Shown here piece by piece: positions 18,797 to 30,693 of a DNA stretch of 64,000 bases (positions are counted from its first letter, which is position 1; every line of letters begins with the position of its first letter). Source of the stretch: Trichosphaerium sp. ATCC 40318. Taxonomy: Eukaryota > Discosea > Flabellinia > Trichosidae. The position numbers and the translations under genes were made by a program. The DNA is taken from assembly GCA_038496445.1 (NCBI GenBank), contig JALMLS010000642.1:1-64000 (forward strand), written 5' to 3'. The notes below the pieces were generated by a model. It ran no database searches. It was not told where the DNA came from and was given only the letters and a program-made list of their open reading frames with translations.

Positions 18797-21040
18797 ATGG
18801 GAAATGGACAATCTGAAGGAGTTATGGACCAGGAGTATGACATAGTACTCGACATAGATGACATTATGAACGGTAACGGTTTTTTTTCAAGGCATCGTCG
18901 AATCTAAAGCTACTGAAGGTGATAAAGGATGGCCTATATTCGTTTCTGAGCGAATGTTTAAAATACAACAAAAAATATTGGCAGCTACCCAAAAAACGGA
19001 TGAAGAACTTGGCTGATGCCCTCATGGCAAAACTGGACATAAAAAAGCCAACACTTGTACGTTTTATGGGTAGCTGTTTCTAAACAGAAATTAATGACAA
19101 CTTAGGTCGCAATCTTAGGTTTGTTCAACAAGGGCAAGACCTTTTTAACTAATAAACTGGCAAATTCCAATCTTCCTGCTGACAGGAAGGTCAATACGAA
19201 GGGAATCAGTTTTCTTCTCCCATCTAGCGAAGAAGTGGTACATGATATGGTGTTTATGGACACTGCTGGAACAAACTCACCGTTGGAAAACTGCACGTGC
19301 TAATTGTTTTGGTGTTAAATCACGTGACGTTTTTGTAGTTAACGCAGATTCTGAAATGTTGGTTCGAAAAAAGGCAACAGAGATGTTGCTACGGGACCTA
19401 ACATTCTATTTGGCTACATGTATTATTGTGGTTGTAAACGAGCTCACGTGGATGGACCAGCAATACATTGAGTCGCTCTACAGGAATATAAAAGGTAGAG
19501 CGACGACTGTTAGACAATTCTCGAACGAAATCTGATTTTAAGATTCTGATGTTTCTTTTTTGTTCGCCGTGGTTAACTCAACTATAGATGATCCAGAGAA
19601 GCAAAGCGCCAAGATATTTGTTGTCCACAATTTCAATATGACCGAGACTGAAAAAGATTTGTTGGCCATGTGGAGGGTGAGCTCTTTTTTTTTTTAAACT
19701 GTTCTCAAATGGGTTAGGGTGTATTACTAGCGTACAATGGCGAGCCTACATATGCTGTAATTGCTACCGATGAGAAAAACAGAAAGCTACCTTACTTGAC
19801 AACACACGACGCTAGAGTTTACCATACCTTTATTGCAAAAGAAGGAAGTACAGCAGGGAAAAAATGGAACCCGCTCGTGTATTCTTTTTTACGTCAACAA
19901 TTATCTGCGATCAAAGTTGCTGAACGAGGTGGGCTACAAAAGCTACTTGTTGTAGGCACCTTCAAGGCCCTTAGAAAGTACTGTAAAAATGTACGTTAGA
20001 TACTCCCAACATGTATACTAACACGTGTTGCGACAATAGGCTAAAAATGTTAATATGCGCCCACAATTAGAAGCCATGAAAGCAACATACAACAACAGGC
20101 AAATACGATCTTTGGAAGTAAAAGTAGATACAGCCATTAAGAAAAAGCCTGCAAAGTCTATTCCTGACGAAGCTTGGCGCGAAAGACCTCCACCAAGAGC
20201 CGCTTCTGATGACTTGAGAAAGGTAAGAGCATACGACATCACATTGTATTTACACGCTTAAGTGTGCAAGCTTTGTTCTACAAGTTGATGAGCCCTTGGA
20301 ATTGACATCTACTGAAGTCATATTTGATGGCTACAATATCACACTTGCTGAAGGACCGTTCACACCAAAGGTAGTAGTTCATTTACTGCTGTTGAATTGA
20401 TAGGTTTATAGTGCACTGTTGTTCGTGTTAATGAACCCGGAAATAATTCTTGGTCAATTGAAGGAGCTTTTCGACAACAAGTCGTCATTGTTGATCTTCC
20501 TGGTGTATCTGCAAATGCAGATCTAGAAAAAGATTACAAGGATGGAAGAGTACTACGAGGAGGAACAATCTCAGCTACCATAGAGGTACTGCATTCATAG
20601 AATCGTTGCAAAGTTAACTTAAAAGTAGCATGGTCAACGTGGTGCTGTATTGCGCATTGTTGGAGAACGTATTAAATTACTAAGAGGATTGTCAGAAAAA
20701 TCAACAGACAATGAAATAGTTCCTACAAAACCAGTACGAGAAACAACTATTCAAGGAAATACTCACCAGAAACAATCAAGATGAGATGTGATACAAGTCA
20801 ATACAAAGAAGAGCGAAAGGATGGACCTTTTTCAAGAGTGTTTGAAATTGACGGTAACATTTATGGCACGTGAACAGAATGAAACAACACAAGGCTACAA
20901 AGTACTTATGTTCTTACGTAGACTTGAATACTCCTCCTACAATCTTTCAAGCAAATGGTGTTGCTTATGTTTGTGTAAAAGCAAAAGAAAAGTCCAATGA
21001 GGCAGTTACAAAACAAGTAGCGAATGATCCATGGGCCTAA
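18797..21040 (+). CDS. P-loop GTPase-like protein with alpha-crystallin-like C-terminal domains
   Basis: Starts MGNGQSEG at 18797, a plausible N-myristoylation signal. The GTPase part has Walker A GLFNKGKTFLTNKL, the TKGISFLLP switch-like segment, a DxxG equivalent MVFMDTAGTNSP, and VVVNELTWMDQQY and IFVVHNFNMTE blocks, consistent with a dynamin/septin-scale P-loop GTPase. The C-terminal half (20.3-21.04 kb) carries an alpha-crystallin/CS-like strand pattern (QQVVIVDLPGVSANADLEK, GAVLRIVGERI) and a second related stretch (YKEERKDGPFSRVFEIDG) ending DPWA at TAA 21038-21040. Frames do not join cleanly at three places: an 8-T run at 18880-18887, the region near 19297-19340, and about 20745. I cannot tell indels, pseudogenisation or missed introns apart. 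The named family was not identified. Confidence 0.6.
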
Positions 21041-21456
21041 CTTTGCAAACAAGGTAAGGTTTTTCACTGACTGGCTGCGGTGTACAAGCTTTTAGGCGTC
21101 AATAAACTATTCATACCAAACCTCCACTGACATTGCGTTTCATGAAATGCTATAATTTTGAAAGCAGCTAGGATGCTTGCAAGCAACTTTATTGCTCAAT
21201 ACTTGATATACAAATGTCACACGTGTATTCTTGAGAACAAGAGCATGTTGATTTTACCTCAGAAAATGTTGAGCTGACCAAAATTTTACAAAAAACCACT
21301 ATCCGAGTGTTGCTCACAGCAGTCCTACAAAGAGAAAATTCCTTTGTGACACCAGTTCCTAACTCGGGTTGGGTACTTTAAAGACAATTATCGGGTTAAT
21401 GTGAACTTAAGCATAGATTAAGTTGTATTTTGTAGTAGGTGACAAACAACAACACA
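21041..21456. other. intergenic, nothing recognised
   Basis: About 415 bases between the GTPase and C2 genes, with a lead-in AG acceptor (TTTTGTAG) at 21434, possibly a 5'-UTR intron end of the C2 gene. Confidence 0.3.
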
Positions 21457-23029
21457 ATGGCTTATAAACTGAAGCTTACAAGTACGTATTCGATATGTTG
21501 GCATAATTGAGCGCATTTACGCTTCACCAAAAGAGATTTATTATTTTATCTAACGCGCCGTTAATAGTTGAGAAAGCCAAGGATTTGGCTGCTATGGATA
21601 AAGGCGTTTCGTCTGATCCATACGTTAAACTTCACATGAGATCCAAAACAGCAAAGCACCCGTCAATGAAAACAAAAGTAATCAAAAAGACTCTAAACCC
21701 ATCTTGGAAGGAGAAATTTGTATTGTAAGAACTTTCAAGCTTAAAATTTACTGAACTAACAACTAACAGCGAGAAAGTGACAGAAAACGATTCCCTAACC
21801 CTCAAAATGTATGATAAAGATAAAGTAAGTGCACAACGCAAGTCAAAATTAAGTTTAACATTAAAGGTTGGCAAAGATGATCCTATGGGCGACTTGCATA
21901 TCCCTATTAAAGATCTAAGCGATTTATTCGTACAGGTACATAAATAGCGTTTAAATTCTTGTTTTTGTTGTTGGCTGTTGAAAAGAAGGCGTGTATGGCT
22001 TACTCTACGCAAGGGAAATGATAGCAAGTGGTTTACACTTGATAACATTAATACTGGTAAAATATTCATTCATTTCGAATTTGATCCACCGCCAAACTCC
22101 TCAGGTACCTTTTAATATAGTTTTAAACATAAACAGGACCGAAACAATGATTACTGATTCATTTAAAAGCCGCTCAAATACAGAAAAACGTTACAGCACA
22201 AGTGTCAACTTTAAATGCGCATGAACCTTCAAAGGCAGCGTCATTCTTCAAGCGTAAAAAGTCAAAATCTAAAGATGATGTAAAACGTACGTGTATATAC
22301 TCAAAACAAGGCGATTAACACAAACACGCGTTCTCCTTTAATGTGAGAGGCTTCTCAGTATGTTCTGATCGGTTTTCTTTAGAACAGGAACGAGAAGCTG
22401 ATGAGATACAATTTAGCGTCAAAATGTCAAATTTCAGGCTTCGTGATATTCCAGCTATGGATATAAATGGCCTCTCTGATGCCTACATAAAAATAGAATT
22501 TGATAATAAGTCATTCCGCACTGAGACAGTGCCAAAATGTACAAATGCATATTTTCTTTTTTTTTTCTTTGTTCGTTTACCTTATGTTGACTTTTGTAGC
22601 ACTTAACCCTGTTTTCAAGTTCCAAAAATCGTTTACTTACGACTGTAAAATAAAGAACGGACTCTATGCACTTGATTCAAAGGAACTGGAACTCGCAATA
22701 TACGATAAAGATAAGGTAAGATTTTCTTAACAATCAATTAGTTAGTGTCTCGGTTTATGTCTTGCTGACGCTTGTCATAGATGGATAAGGATGATTTGAT
22801 CGGTAAAATAAAGATTCCACTTTCGGTAATCGCTGAGGGAGCACAACATCAAGTACATGATATCTCGGGTATGCTAAAAATAAGAATCAATGCTTATGAC
22901 TCGGCTTATTTTTCTTCAGGTTCAAAGAAAGGAAGATGCTGCTTTGATGTTGAAATGGTAGAAGAAGGGACTGGAGGGAACTTTAAACAAACTTCTAGTG
23001 CAGTACAATTCAACGACGGCAAGAAATAA
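21457..23029 (+). CDS. tandem C2-domain protein
   Basis: Predicted calcium/phospholipid-binding cytosolic protein with two C2 domains and no transmembrane segment seen. Start MAYKLKLT at 21457. The first C2 reads KAKDLAAMDKGVSSDPYVKL, TLNPSWKEKFVL, LTLKMYDKDK, DDPMGDLHIPIKDL and VWLTLRKGNDSKW. The second, after a linker at about 22250, reads FRLRDIPAMDINGLSDAYIK, LNPVFKFQKSFTY, LELAIYDKDK, then MDKDDLIGKIKIPL. Asp residues at the expected Ca2+-loop positions (SDPY / SDAY and YDKDK) are present in both. A Ser/Lys-rich end (SAVQFNDGKK) finishes at TAA 23027-23029, and the next gene begins only 86 bases later. Confidence 0.85.
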
Positions 23030-23114
23030 CAGTTTTTCGCTTAAAATCTAACCAAAAAATTTTGGAGCTTCGTTAACATCTTTCTTATCTTTCTCTATTG
23101 TAGACCTATTATTC

Positions 23115-26100
23115 ATGAATAAAACACCAAAACCTGGTTTCAGAAAGACATCTGTTAATCAACAAAATTACATTTATGCAACACCACAACCGTGCGAACA
23201 GTTTTCTTGCTTTTTTCTGGTTTTTGTGGGATTTTTTTTGGGTTTATCAGTACTTTTAATTTATCTGGTTTAGGTTAAATCAATATCTGTCAGATAATAA
23301 CGCACAAGATGCTATTCTCAAAGCGATTACAGAAGCAAAAAAGTACCACAAAACGCCAAGAACCGAGTTTTCTCTTTCTTAATTTTTTAACTTTTAGCGA
23401 CCACAATATCATCTTGGTCTCTTTACAAGCATTATCTAACATTGGTAATTATACAAAGTTATTGCCTTTATTGAAGTATTAATGGTCCCATTTAAATAGG
23501 TGGGAAATTGTCAACAGTTAAACCAATATTACAAGCAATACAAACAAAGTCAAAAGATGCTAAGTTAGTGCAGGTACAGCTTTGGAGCTACAAGCCTGTC
23601 TACTAAAACATTTATGTTACCTTAAGGCTGCTCTCAACGTTATTGCTACTCAAGTACAACACCACTATGCTGACATAATATCTTCAAAAAAGTACGATTC
23701 AAAGTCAACAAGCTTAGAAAAAAAAGCCAACTTTAACTCTTTTTTAGTACTATGGACATTGTGATGGATTCTCTTTCTAAAGGATCCGTTATACCTCAAG
23801 ATATACAATTACAAAACAGTTGCACACAAGTATTTATCGCGCTATGTAGTACTAGTACGTGTTACTGAATACATTACTTCATTGAAAAACCTCTGATTCT
23901 TATTTTTTTCTTTAGATGGTGCAGGAGGTCGTTTGAGTGAGTATGATGTAAGTAATTACTTTGAACCTTTTGAATTACTTTGTATAAAATACTTATATTG
24001 ATTATAGCCGGTGAGAGTTTGCTTTGACTTACTGATGCAGAGTGGTGATCCAGAATCAGCTTGTGCTATATTATATTCAATAACAAACTTGATTGAGGTG
24101 TGTACTTGCCACATACCTTTTCTTTCTTGCCAGTTTACTACTCTAGTAGTACTTGAAGGTTTTCTTATTATGTTTAGGACAAAAAATGTTTTAAAACTTG
24201 GATGTACGACTTACAACAAACTTTGTAAACATGAACAACTTCCTTAACATAATTTAGAGATATGAAGGCCGATAATGCAATATCTCAATTTGTGAAGCAG
24301 AGAATGGGTAACAATCAAGTAATATCAGCATATTCCAGAGCTCTTTCACGGCTTTCAAGTGGTACATTAATATCTATTCGTTTTCCTCTATTTTTCTTAC
24401 CTCTTTATGCAGCTAAAATTGAAATCATGTACGATGTACATATGCCAATAGTAATAGAAACAATGGGTGCCATGATGTCTGATCCTAAAGCTTTATCTGG
24501 ATGCTTAAAATTTATGGCGAACACTTCTGAGAGTGAGTAGTTTTTTGTTCTAGCTAACATCCTAGCTTAACCGGTTTTTTTGCTAGATATAAAGATGGAT
24601 CGTAAAGGATTATCAGACTTAGTACATGATACACTTGTACAAGTTTTGAGTGATATTGATTCAAGAGACTCAAGTAGGAAAATTGCATTTCAAGGAACTC
24701 GACTCTTGGCCAGTTTGCCTTCATACAGTACGGAAAAGAAATAATGTTGAGTTTGATACTTTGCACGTGTACTGACATGCCGTTTAGAGTCTAATAAGGA
24801 TATAATATATGTTATACTCACTATGCTTCGTAAATACCTTGATAAGGTTACAGAACTTAAAGCGATTATACAACAAAAGAAGGGAAACAAAATGAACTAT
24901 TCACAAGAACAAAAGCAATTATCTGAGTTTGAGAAAACTTACACGTTTATCTGCAAAAAAGGTTTCACAATTTTATCCAAAATAATTCTATCTGATGGTA
25001 TGTATACATGGCATTTATGCCCTAGAAACAGTCATTTTGCCAATGATCACATAGCCTATAATGCATTTTAATAACAATATTACTCCTAGATTCTGCCGCT
25101 GGTATTGTCGCCAAATCAGTATCTAGTGAAGATAAACTGCTTATTCAAGACTTGTTGAAAGAAATGGAATCTACTCACGCTGATGGTAAGATATGGCTTA
25201 TCTTGATTTTCGCAGAGCAAATAAAGAGTTCAGAGCTAAGATCACGTTGTTTTGTTAGCATGACTTCCTTAAGTGGTAAGAACACATCTTTTTTCTTAAT
25301 TTATTTTGCTAACTACTTCCAAAAGAAGATAATGGTGATTTGGATGATAAAGTACTTCCTCTTGCTATCTCCAGCTGTGAAGAAATACTTCAAGATCAAG
25401 ATTGTCCGATATCTTTATTAGCACCAACGTTAGACTTTTTCGTCACTCTCTTGCAATGTATGTGAACAACTTTTTTCCTGTATTTTTCTTAAAACAAAAC
25501 CATGTTTTTAACGTGCTGAATATGCTCACTGGCTGTTGATACCAGTATACTTCGAACAACCTATATTCTGGATTATCTTAATCGGTTTTCTTAGTGATGA
25601 ACGATGGCAATAAAAGCACAATTATACAAAGCTTAATGGATCAGTTGGAAGTTAGAAGCAGAGAAAACCCTGTTCCAATCAAAACATTAACGAAACTACT
25701 GTATTCACTTAAAAGTATTATAAGTGCCAAGGAGGATGCTATTGTTGCGTTGAGTGAACGTTCAGGTATGTAACTTCAGACTACCTTCGTGGGTAGTCAA
25801 AAAAAAAAGACACAAAAATGATTTCTTTTGAAGGCACAAAAGAGTTATTGAAGACATTGCTTGAGATTTCGTTGAAATCAAAAAAGAATAAACACCCGTG
25901 CAGTGATGTTGCAGGAATAGTTCTTGATTTGATGGGATCTTTACATAGCGTTGGTAAGTACTTTAATTGTCACAAAAAGATGACGACATTCTTATTTATT
26001 TCTTCTTTTTTTTAAGGTGTTGTGTTGGACGCGAATTATCCTTTGTTTGTTTTCAAATGTGTTCAAGCTTTTACTTTATACAAAAACAACTTGCTAGTTG

Positions 26101-26536
26101 CATCAGGTATTACTTGGTTTGTAGTTTTTAGAAGCTATTCTAACTAGAAATCTAGGTGGACTCAAACTCTTCAGCAGTCTCTTGTCTGATCGTAAGTTTT
26201 GCTTCTCTTTTAATATTCTCTTTGTTCTTCTATAGAAACTAACTTCTATGGTTTTAGCACAATGTAAGATGGTATTGTTAGAAGAAAAAGTAGTTGAGGT
26301 AGTCGTTAATATGCTTCAAGAAAACCAGCACCGGATGTAAGTTTCTTTGTGCTTCTTTATTTATGTCAACAGCTTTTTCAAAAAAACCATGTCAATAGCT
26401 ATTTCTCAAGAATACAGTGCAGTGCCACTTTTGCACTGCGTTTGTTTTTCACAATTTTGTATCAGTTTGACTAAACGTGTTTAGGTTGGTTGTTGCAATG
26501 GTTGGATTTTTAGGTTCCTTTGCACAACAACAATAA
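23115..26536 (+). CDS. ARM/HEAT-type helical repeat protein
   Basis: Long multi-exon gene (roughly 20 short exons) starting MNKTPKPGFRKTS at 23115 and ending FAQQQ, TAA at 26534-26536. The exons encode a string of amphipathic helix pairs typical of armadillo-like solenoids, for example LVQALELQACLLKHLCYLK, SACAILYSITNLIE, LSGCLKFMANTSES, KIAFQGTRLLASLPSY, LTKLLYSLKSIISAKED, VAGIVLDLMGSLHSVG and GGLKLFSSLLSD. There is no catalytic motif. The introns are extremely short, several of them 40-60 nt with donors GTACGT or GTAAGT. A scaffold or adaptor role is the usual reading of such repeats; the specific family was not recognised. Confidence 0.75.
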
Positions 26537-26805
26537 GTAATGTTCTTATAAAGTCAATTAAAATACATGTTTAATTCATGCTTTAAAGCAAAACTAATAA
26601 AGTTCTAAGTGAATTATTACAGTAGCCACTTAGTATGAGGTCAGTGATGAAAATTAAGTTAGAAAACATTGGAGGCGCATGTAGGTTGATAGTGTGCACA
26701 TCAAATTGCTTCCTATACTCGCTAAGAAGACCACTAGAAATGAAGAGTCACGGAGCATCGAACAATGCTTAATTACAGTGTTTATTAGTTAGTGTCCACT
26801 TCAGT
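26537..26805. other. convergent intergenic region
   Basis: About 270 bases between the ARM gene (plus) and a minus-strand Thr/Pro-rich frame. AATAAAGT near 26596 may serve as a polyadenylation signal for the plus-strand gene. Confidence 0.3.
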
Positions 26806-27520
26806 TTACAAAATACTGAACTGTGTTGATGGTTCAGTTGGAGGAGCAACAGTTGGTTGTAGAGTTGAAATGGTTATTGGAAATGTTGGAGCGTTTGTAG
26901 GTACTTCTGTTGGCGAGGTTGTTGTAGGAAGTGTTGGTGGTAGTGTTGTAGGAGGCAGTGTTGTTGGCACAAGTGTTGTAGGAGGAAAGGTTGTTGGCGC
27001 AAGTGTTGTAGGAGGAGGAGGAGGCATATTGAAAATGCATGATGACGTACCAGTAGGAATAGTCTGGTCAGGAATATCAAATCTAGAACATAATGTTAGT
27101 ATTCAAAGAATTAAAAGCTATCCAACTAACCCGAATGAATTTGAAGTAAAGATAGGTTCTGTTGGGTTGGTTGGAAAATCATATGATTGTAATGTAAATC
27201 CTACAATAAAAATTAAGATAACAACATGAAGGTAAAACGCTAGAAAATAGCAACAACTAGTTTTGCTTTGTATTTTTTTTTCCTTTGCCTAGCTACCTGT
27301 AACGACTGGAGAATCAAATGTACAATTTAGAATGTGTATACCATTAGTTTCAAATGGGGCTGTCGCAAAAAGAGTGAGGGTAAACGTTGTTGTGTCAATG
27401 TTAGCTGTCCAACTCTCCTCCTAAAAATGTAGCTACGATCTCGTTGGAATTATCAGACACTACGAAGTTTGTTGCGGAGCAAACACGTGTAAATATTGTT
27501 GACAAACGATCGTATTTACT
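26806..27520 (-). CDS. Thr/Pro-rich extracellular-type protein, start not found
   Basis: Read from the minus strand, exons encode an ectodomain-like stretch (TTTFTLTLFATAPFETNG, HILNCTFDSPVVT, YDFPTNPTEPIFTSNSFG). A mucin-like tail follows, built from repeats of the type PPTTLAPTTFPPTT and PTLPTTTSPTEVP, ending QFSIL and a stop at 26806-26808. I found no signal peptide or start. The 5'-most readable exon runs into the terminal exon of the CDC123-like gene, so the gene may be a 3' remnant, may overlap that gene, or may use an exon I missed. The plus-strand Gly/Val-rich open frame over the same bases is its shadow. The linker style resembles that of the dermatopontin-like genes. Confidence 0.4.
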
Positions 27521-27524
27521 ATTG

Positions 27525-28989
27525 TTACACTTGTTGTAGTATTTTGAGCCACTCTGGGGCTAAATCAGTCTTTAGTTCATGAGCAATCGGCTTCTCCAAT
27601 AATCTCAACTCAAAAGGTCCTTCTGTCAGCACTTTCCTGTCTTTCTCCTACAGCAACAAAATAAGCAAAACGGCCGTCCAAAAAAATTATCATTTTCAAA
27701 GTTAATCGTATCACATGACACAATTCAAGGACATTTACTCCTTACCCAGTCAAATAAACCAGAACCTGTGCTATCTGCGTATTGGTTCAGTTCAAGAACA
27801 TGTACTTTGTCTCCATGCGCTATAAAATCAATGACATAATCTGATGTACCAAGATCTTTTGTTTCTTTGTTTGAAAGCAATCGAGCTTTAAAGACATCAT
27901 TATAAAATGTCAATATGAGTTTTCTCAAGTTTTCTCTTTGTTCAAGTAACTCAGGAAAGAAGCACTGTGTAAAGTATTGTGATACAGCAGTAAGTTCTCC
28001 TTTGTGGACAAAACCTACAATGTGGCGCATCAGTCAACTTGTTTCTGATTTAAAATTTGGCAAGTTTCGTTTCGTACCTCTGAACTCTGCGCTCAACGGA
28101 ATGTCTAGCCATGGCCTTATGATTATTTCAGTTGTGAAGTCATCAGGAAACTTCAAGTCAAGTTCAATATCAAACAAAATTCGCTTACTGAGAACAAACA
28201 ACTCAAGCGCTTCTCTAAAATTGCTGACCTAAAAACGCAATCAAAGAATGTTGCACTTGAAGACCTTACCTTCATGCAATCAATCTGCGCTTTATATAAC
28301 GCGCACAACTTACTGTTTGCTCTTAAGACTTTGTCTTCTTCATCCTTCTTGGCGCTTGGGTTCTTGTTAAACAAGTTGAAAGTCTTCGGATGTCTAAAAG
28401 TCACCTAAAAAAACAACCAGTAAGCATTTGACGATATCCACGTGACTCACATCTTTAGCACTTCTGCATGACAATTTTATCATTACACCAGAACAATCTC
28501 CAAGCCTTTTATCATTAACAAGAATATCAACGTCCTTCTCTAGCTTTGACAAGTGTTCATCAAATTTTTCTTTCGACAGGTCAACTTCTTTACTTTTTTG
28601 GTGTTGTTTACAAAGAGCCAGTAACGATTTTCCTTCTTCGACCGTAAGAGGACGTGATAACGTTGTAGGCGTCTCCTAAGCGATATTAATATCAAATATC
28701 TATTTTTGAGTCCGCGCCTCGGGCTGTTTGAACAAGAAGACCCTGGAAAACGTATGAGTAGTCATTGGAGAGTATTATCGTACCATTTCTCCATTGTTGT
28801 GTTGAAATAGCTCTCTTTTAGTTTTTGAACCTCTTCTGGCGTTTGTATATTACTCTCCACGCGCATTGGAAGCTTTTTAACTACCTAAAGCGTAATTTAA
28901 GCCAATACGAATCCTACACCCTTTGTATGTACCGTTTCCACTTTATTTTGCGTCATCTTAGCTCTCTTTAAAGCGCTGGCATTAAACAT
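27525..28989 (-). CDS. CDC123 / D123-domain protein
   Basis: CDC123 is an ATP-grasp-fold chaperone that helps assemble eIF2. The gene starts MFNASALKRAKMTQNK at 28989 and ends LKILQQV, TAA at 27525-27527. Family features in order: an N-terminal PEEVQKLKESYF; the VMIKLSCRSAKD block, equivalent to the KLSxRSPKDA motif of CDC123; RPWLDIPLSAEFRGFV with HKGELTAVSQYFTQ; and a closing block DYVIDFIAHGDKVHVLELNQ then DSTGSGLFDW, aligning with the canonical IDFNPF...TDSLLFxW. The canonical Asp-x-Asn of the IDFNPF motif is replaced by LELNQY, so catalytic or ATP-binding detail may differ. Six or so exons. It is a divergent member rather than an obvious CDC123 orthologue. Confidence 0.78.
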
Positions 28990-30224
28990 TGCTTGTATTG
29001 TATGTTTTACTTGTTTGTGGTACCTAACACAAGTTTTGACTTCGTTGAAATTTCAGCGTATTTTGGGTAATTTCTTTCGCTTTGTATTGTTTCTCTGTCA
29101 ATAAGTCGTTATATCATCCTTCTAGCAAACAGAGCTAGAATGAGGAGATAATATTTCTCTTCGATGACTTCACCACAAGCGGATGTACAAAACCTTGGTC
29201 AAGTACGAAAAATGTGCTCCCTTTGTTTTTTAAAATTAGGGACTATTTTTGTAAGCGGTTCACACATCTTATATCAATGCTTTAGCGTGTGTTAATGTAT
29301 CTCTAGAACGAATGGCTCTATTGTTATGTTCTAAGTGTGAAATAAATTATTTACTTTTTTACATGTTTTTTGGCGTATTTTTTTAATACATAGCTAAAAA
29401 AGCTTCAATCGAGCTTCATTGAGAATAAACAGATGGTTCGAGCCTGGAATCATCATAAACGGCTCTTGCAAATAAATTTATGCGTTATGGGCTAAAATAA
29501 AGCTTATGGTACCACAATATGAACGTGTATGTACAATGTACCTTTAAACGACGTTTATCGCTCGGAAAACGCTTAAAACGTTGGTTTGCTGTGTTAATAT
29601 TGTAGTCAAATCGAGTTCCCCAATACCGATGTAGGGCAAGCGTGTACAAGCGTTTAAATGGCGTACATACATTTAATAGCTATTTGACATATGTTAAGAA
29701 GGGTTTCAAGTCTGTACAGCCTTGCGTAATCTGTAAATTCCAATATTCCGTACTCCATTTACCTTAAGCAGTTTTACATTTTATGAAATACCATGAGTTA
29801 TTGAAGGTCCTGTACTCTTTGAAAGTATAGTCCATACACTGTATATGATACAGCATAAATTTCAGCAATAGTTAAACAATTGTAGCAGCATAGTTTCAAA
29901 GAAACTGTTTTTGGTAAGTACTGAAGTATCTCCATGTAAAAAGTAAGTTCTGTCTCTAAAACTTCTGTAGTGGTAAAACATAACTACAGCAAGCTGTATG
30001 GACCTCTGATTCAATAAAATACCAAGCAAGAGTGAGTATTTTGACATTTTCATTTAAATATTATATTCATCAACTTCTATGAAAAAGTAACCTCCGTGTT
30101 TTGATACCTAAATTATCAAATACTCTATAACTGCTGATAGGTAGACAATGGTTTATTGAGCACCTGCTTCCAAAAGGAAAGATTTGAAAAAGGTATCTGT
30201 GGGTTAGAATGATTGTTCAAAACA
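28990..30224. other. gene-poor stretch
   Basis: About 1.2 kb, very AT-rich, with no open frame I can support and no recognised RNA gene. The frame on the minus strand at 29862-30053 has no family features. Confidence 0.35.
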
Positions 30225-30437
30225 ATGACCAATTTACAGCAATCAGGTATAGAGACTGGTGATGATAGCTTTATGTGGAACACTAAAAGTGATAAAAAAT
30301 GCATGAAACGACAGAATGTAATCCTTAATCACTACGGTGTTCTAGAATTACCTGCAAAACATGGTGGTGTTAGAGGAGAAGAATATGATCCCAGGCAGAA
30401 AAAACTCGTTTTTGGATTCAATGAAATAGTTGATTGA
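30225..30437 (+). CDS. small intronless ORF, 70 residues, unknown
   Basis: An uninterrupted frame MTNLQQSGIETGDDSFMW ... RGEEYDPRQKKLVFGFNEIV, then TGA at 30435-30437. The composition is hydrophilic and protein-like, with acidic and basic residues spread through it. There is no hydrophobic segment and no recognised domain. An A-rich leader (CAAAACA) precedes the ATG. It could be a real short gene, the surviving exon of a decayed gene, or chance. Confidence 0.4.
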   Translation: MTNLQQSGIETGDDSFMWNTKSDKKCMKRQNVILNHYGVLELPAKHGGVRGEEYDPRQKKLVFGFNEIVD

Positions 30438-30693
30438 AGTACACTATTAATTACCAGCAAGTTCTGGTGCAACCAAATTGTAGACACAAATGTGCTCTGA
30501 AGCATACCCAAAATTTGGCCAAAAATAACGTTTTTGAGGTGTGCTAGACTTTTTTTGAAAGTGTGAACTGCTTACAAAAATCGTCCCTAGTTGTGTTTAT
30601 TTTACATTATTTACTTTTTACCATAAAGGTTTGTCCATCACAGTATCCTATTTATAAATAAATTACAAAGCGTTCTTTATCAATAAAAAATTA

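Noticed and set aside
18876-18894. A 19-nt intron (GTAACGG...TTCAAG) in the GTPase gene
   Set aside because: It would be exceptionally short and leads to a stop soon after; an indel in the 8-T run or a longer intron are simpler explanations.
26792-27229. Gly/Val-rich plus-strand frame
   Set aside because: It is the complement of the Thr/Pro-codon tail on the minus strand, which has matching upstream exons.
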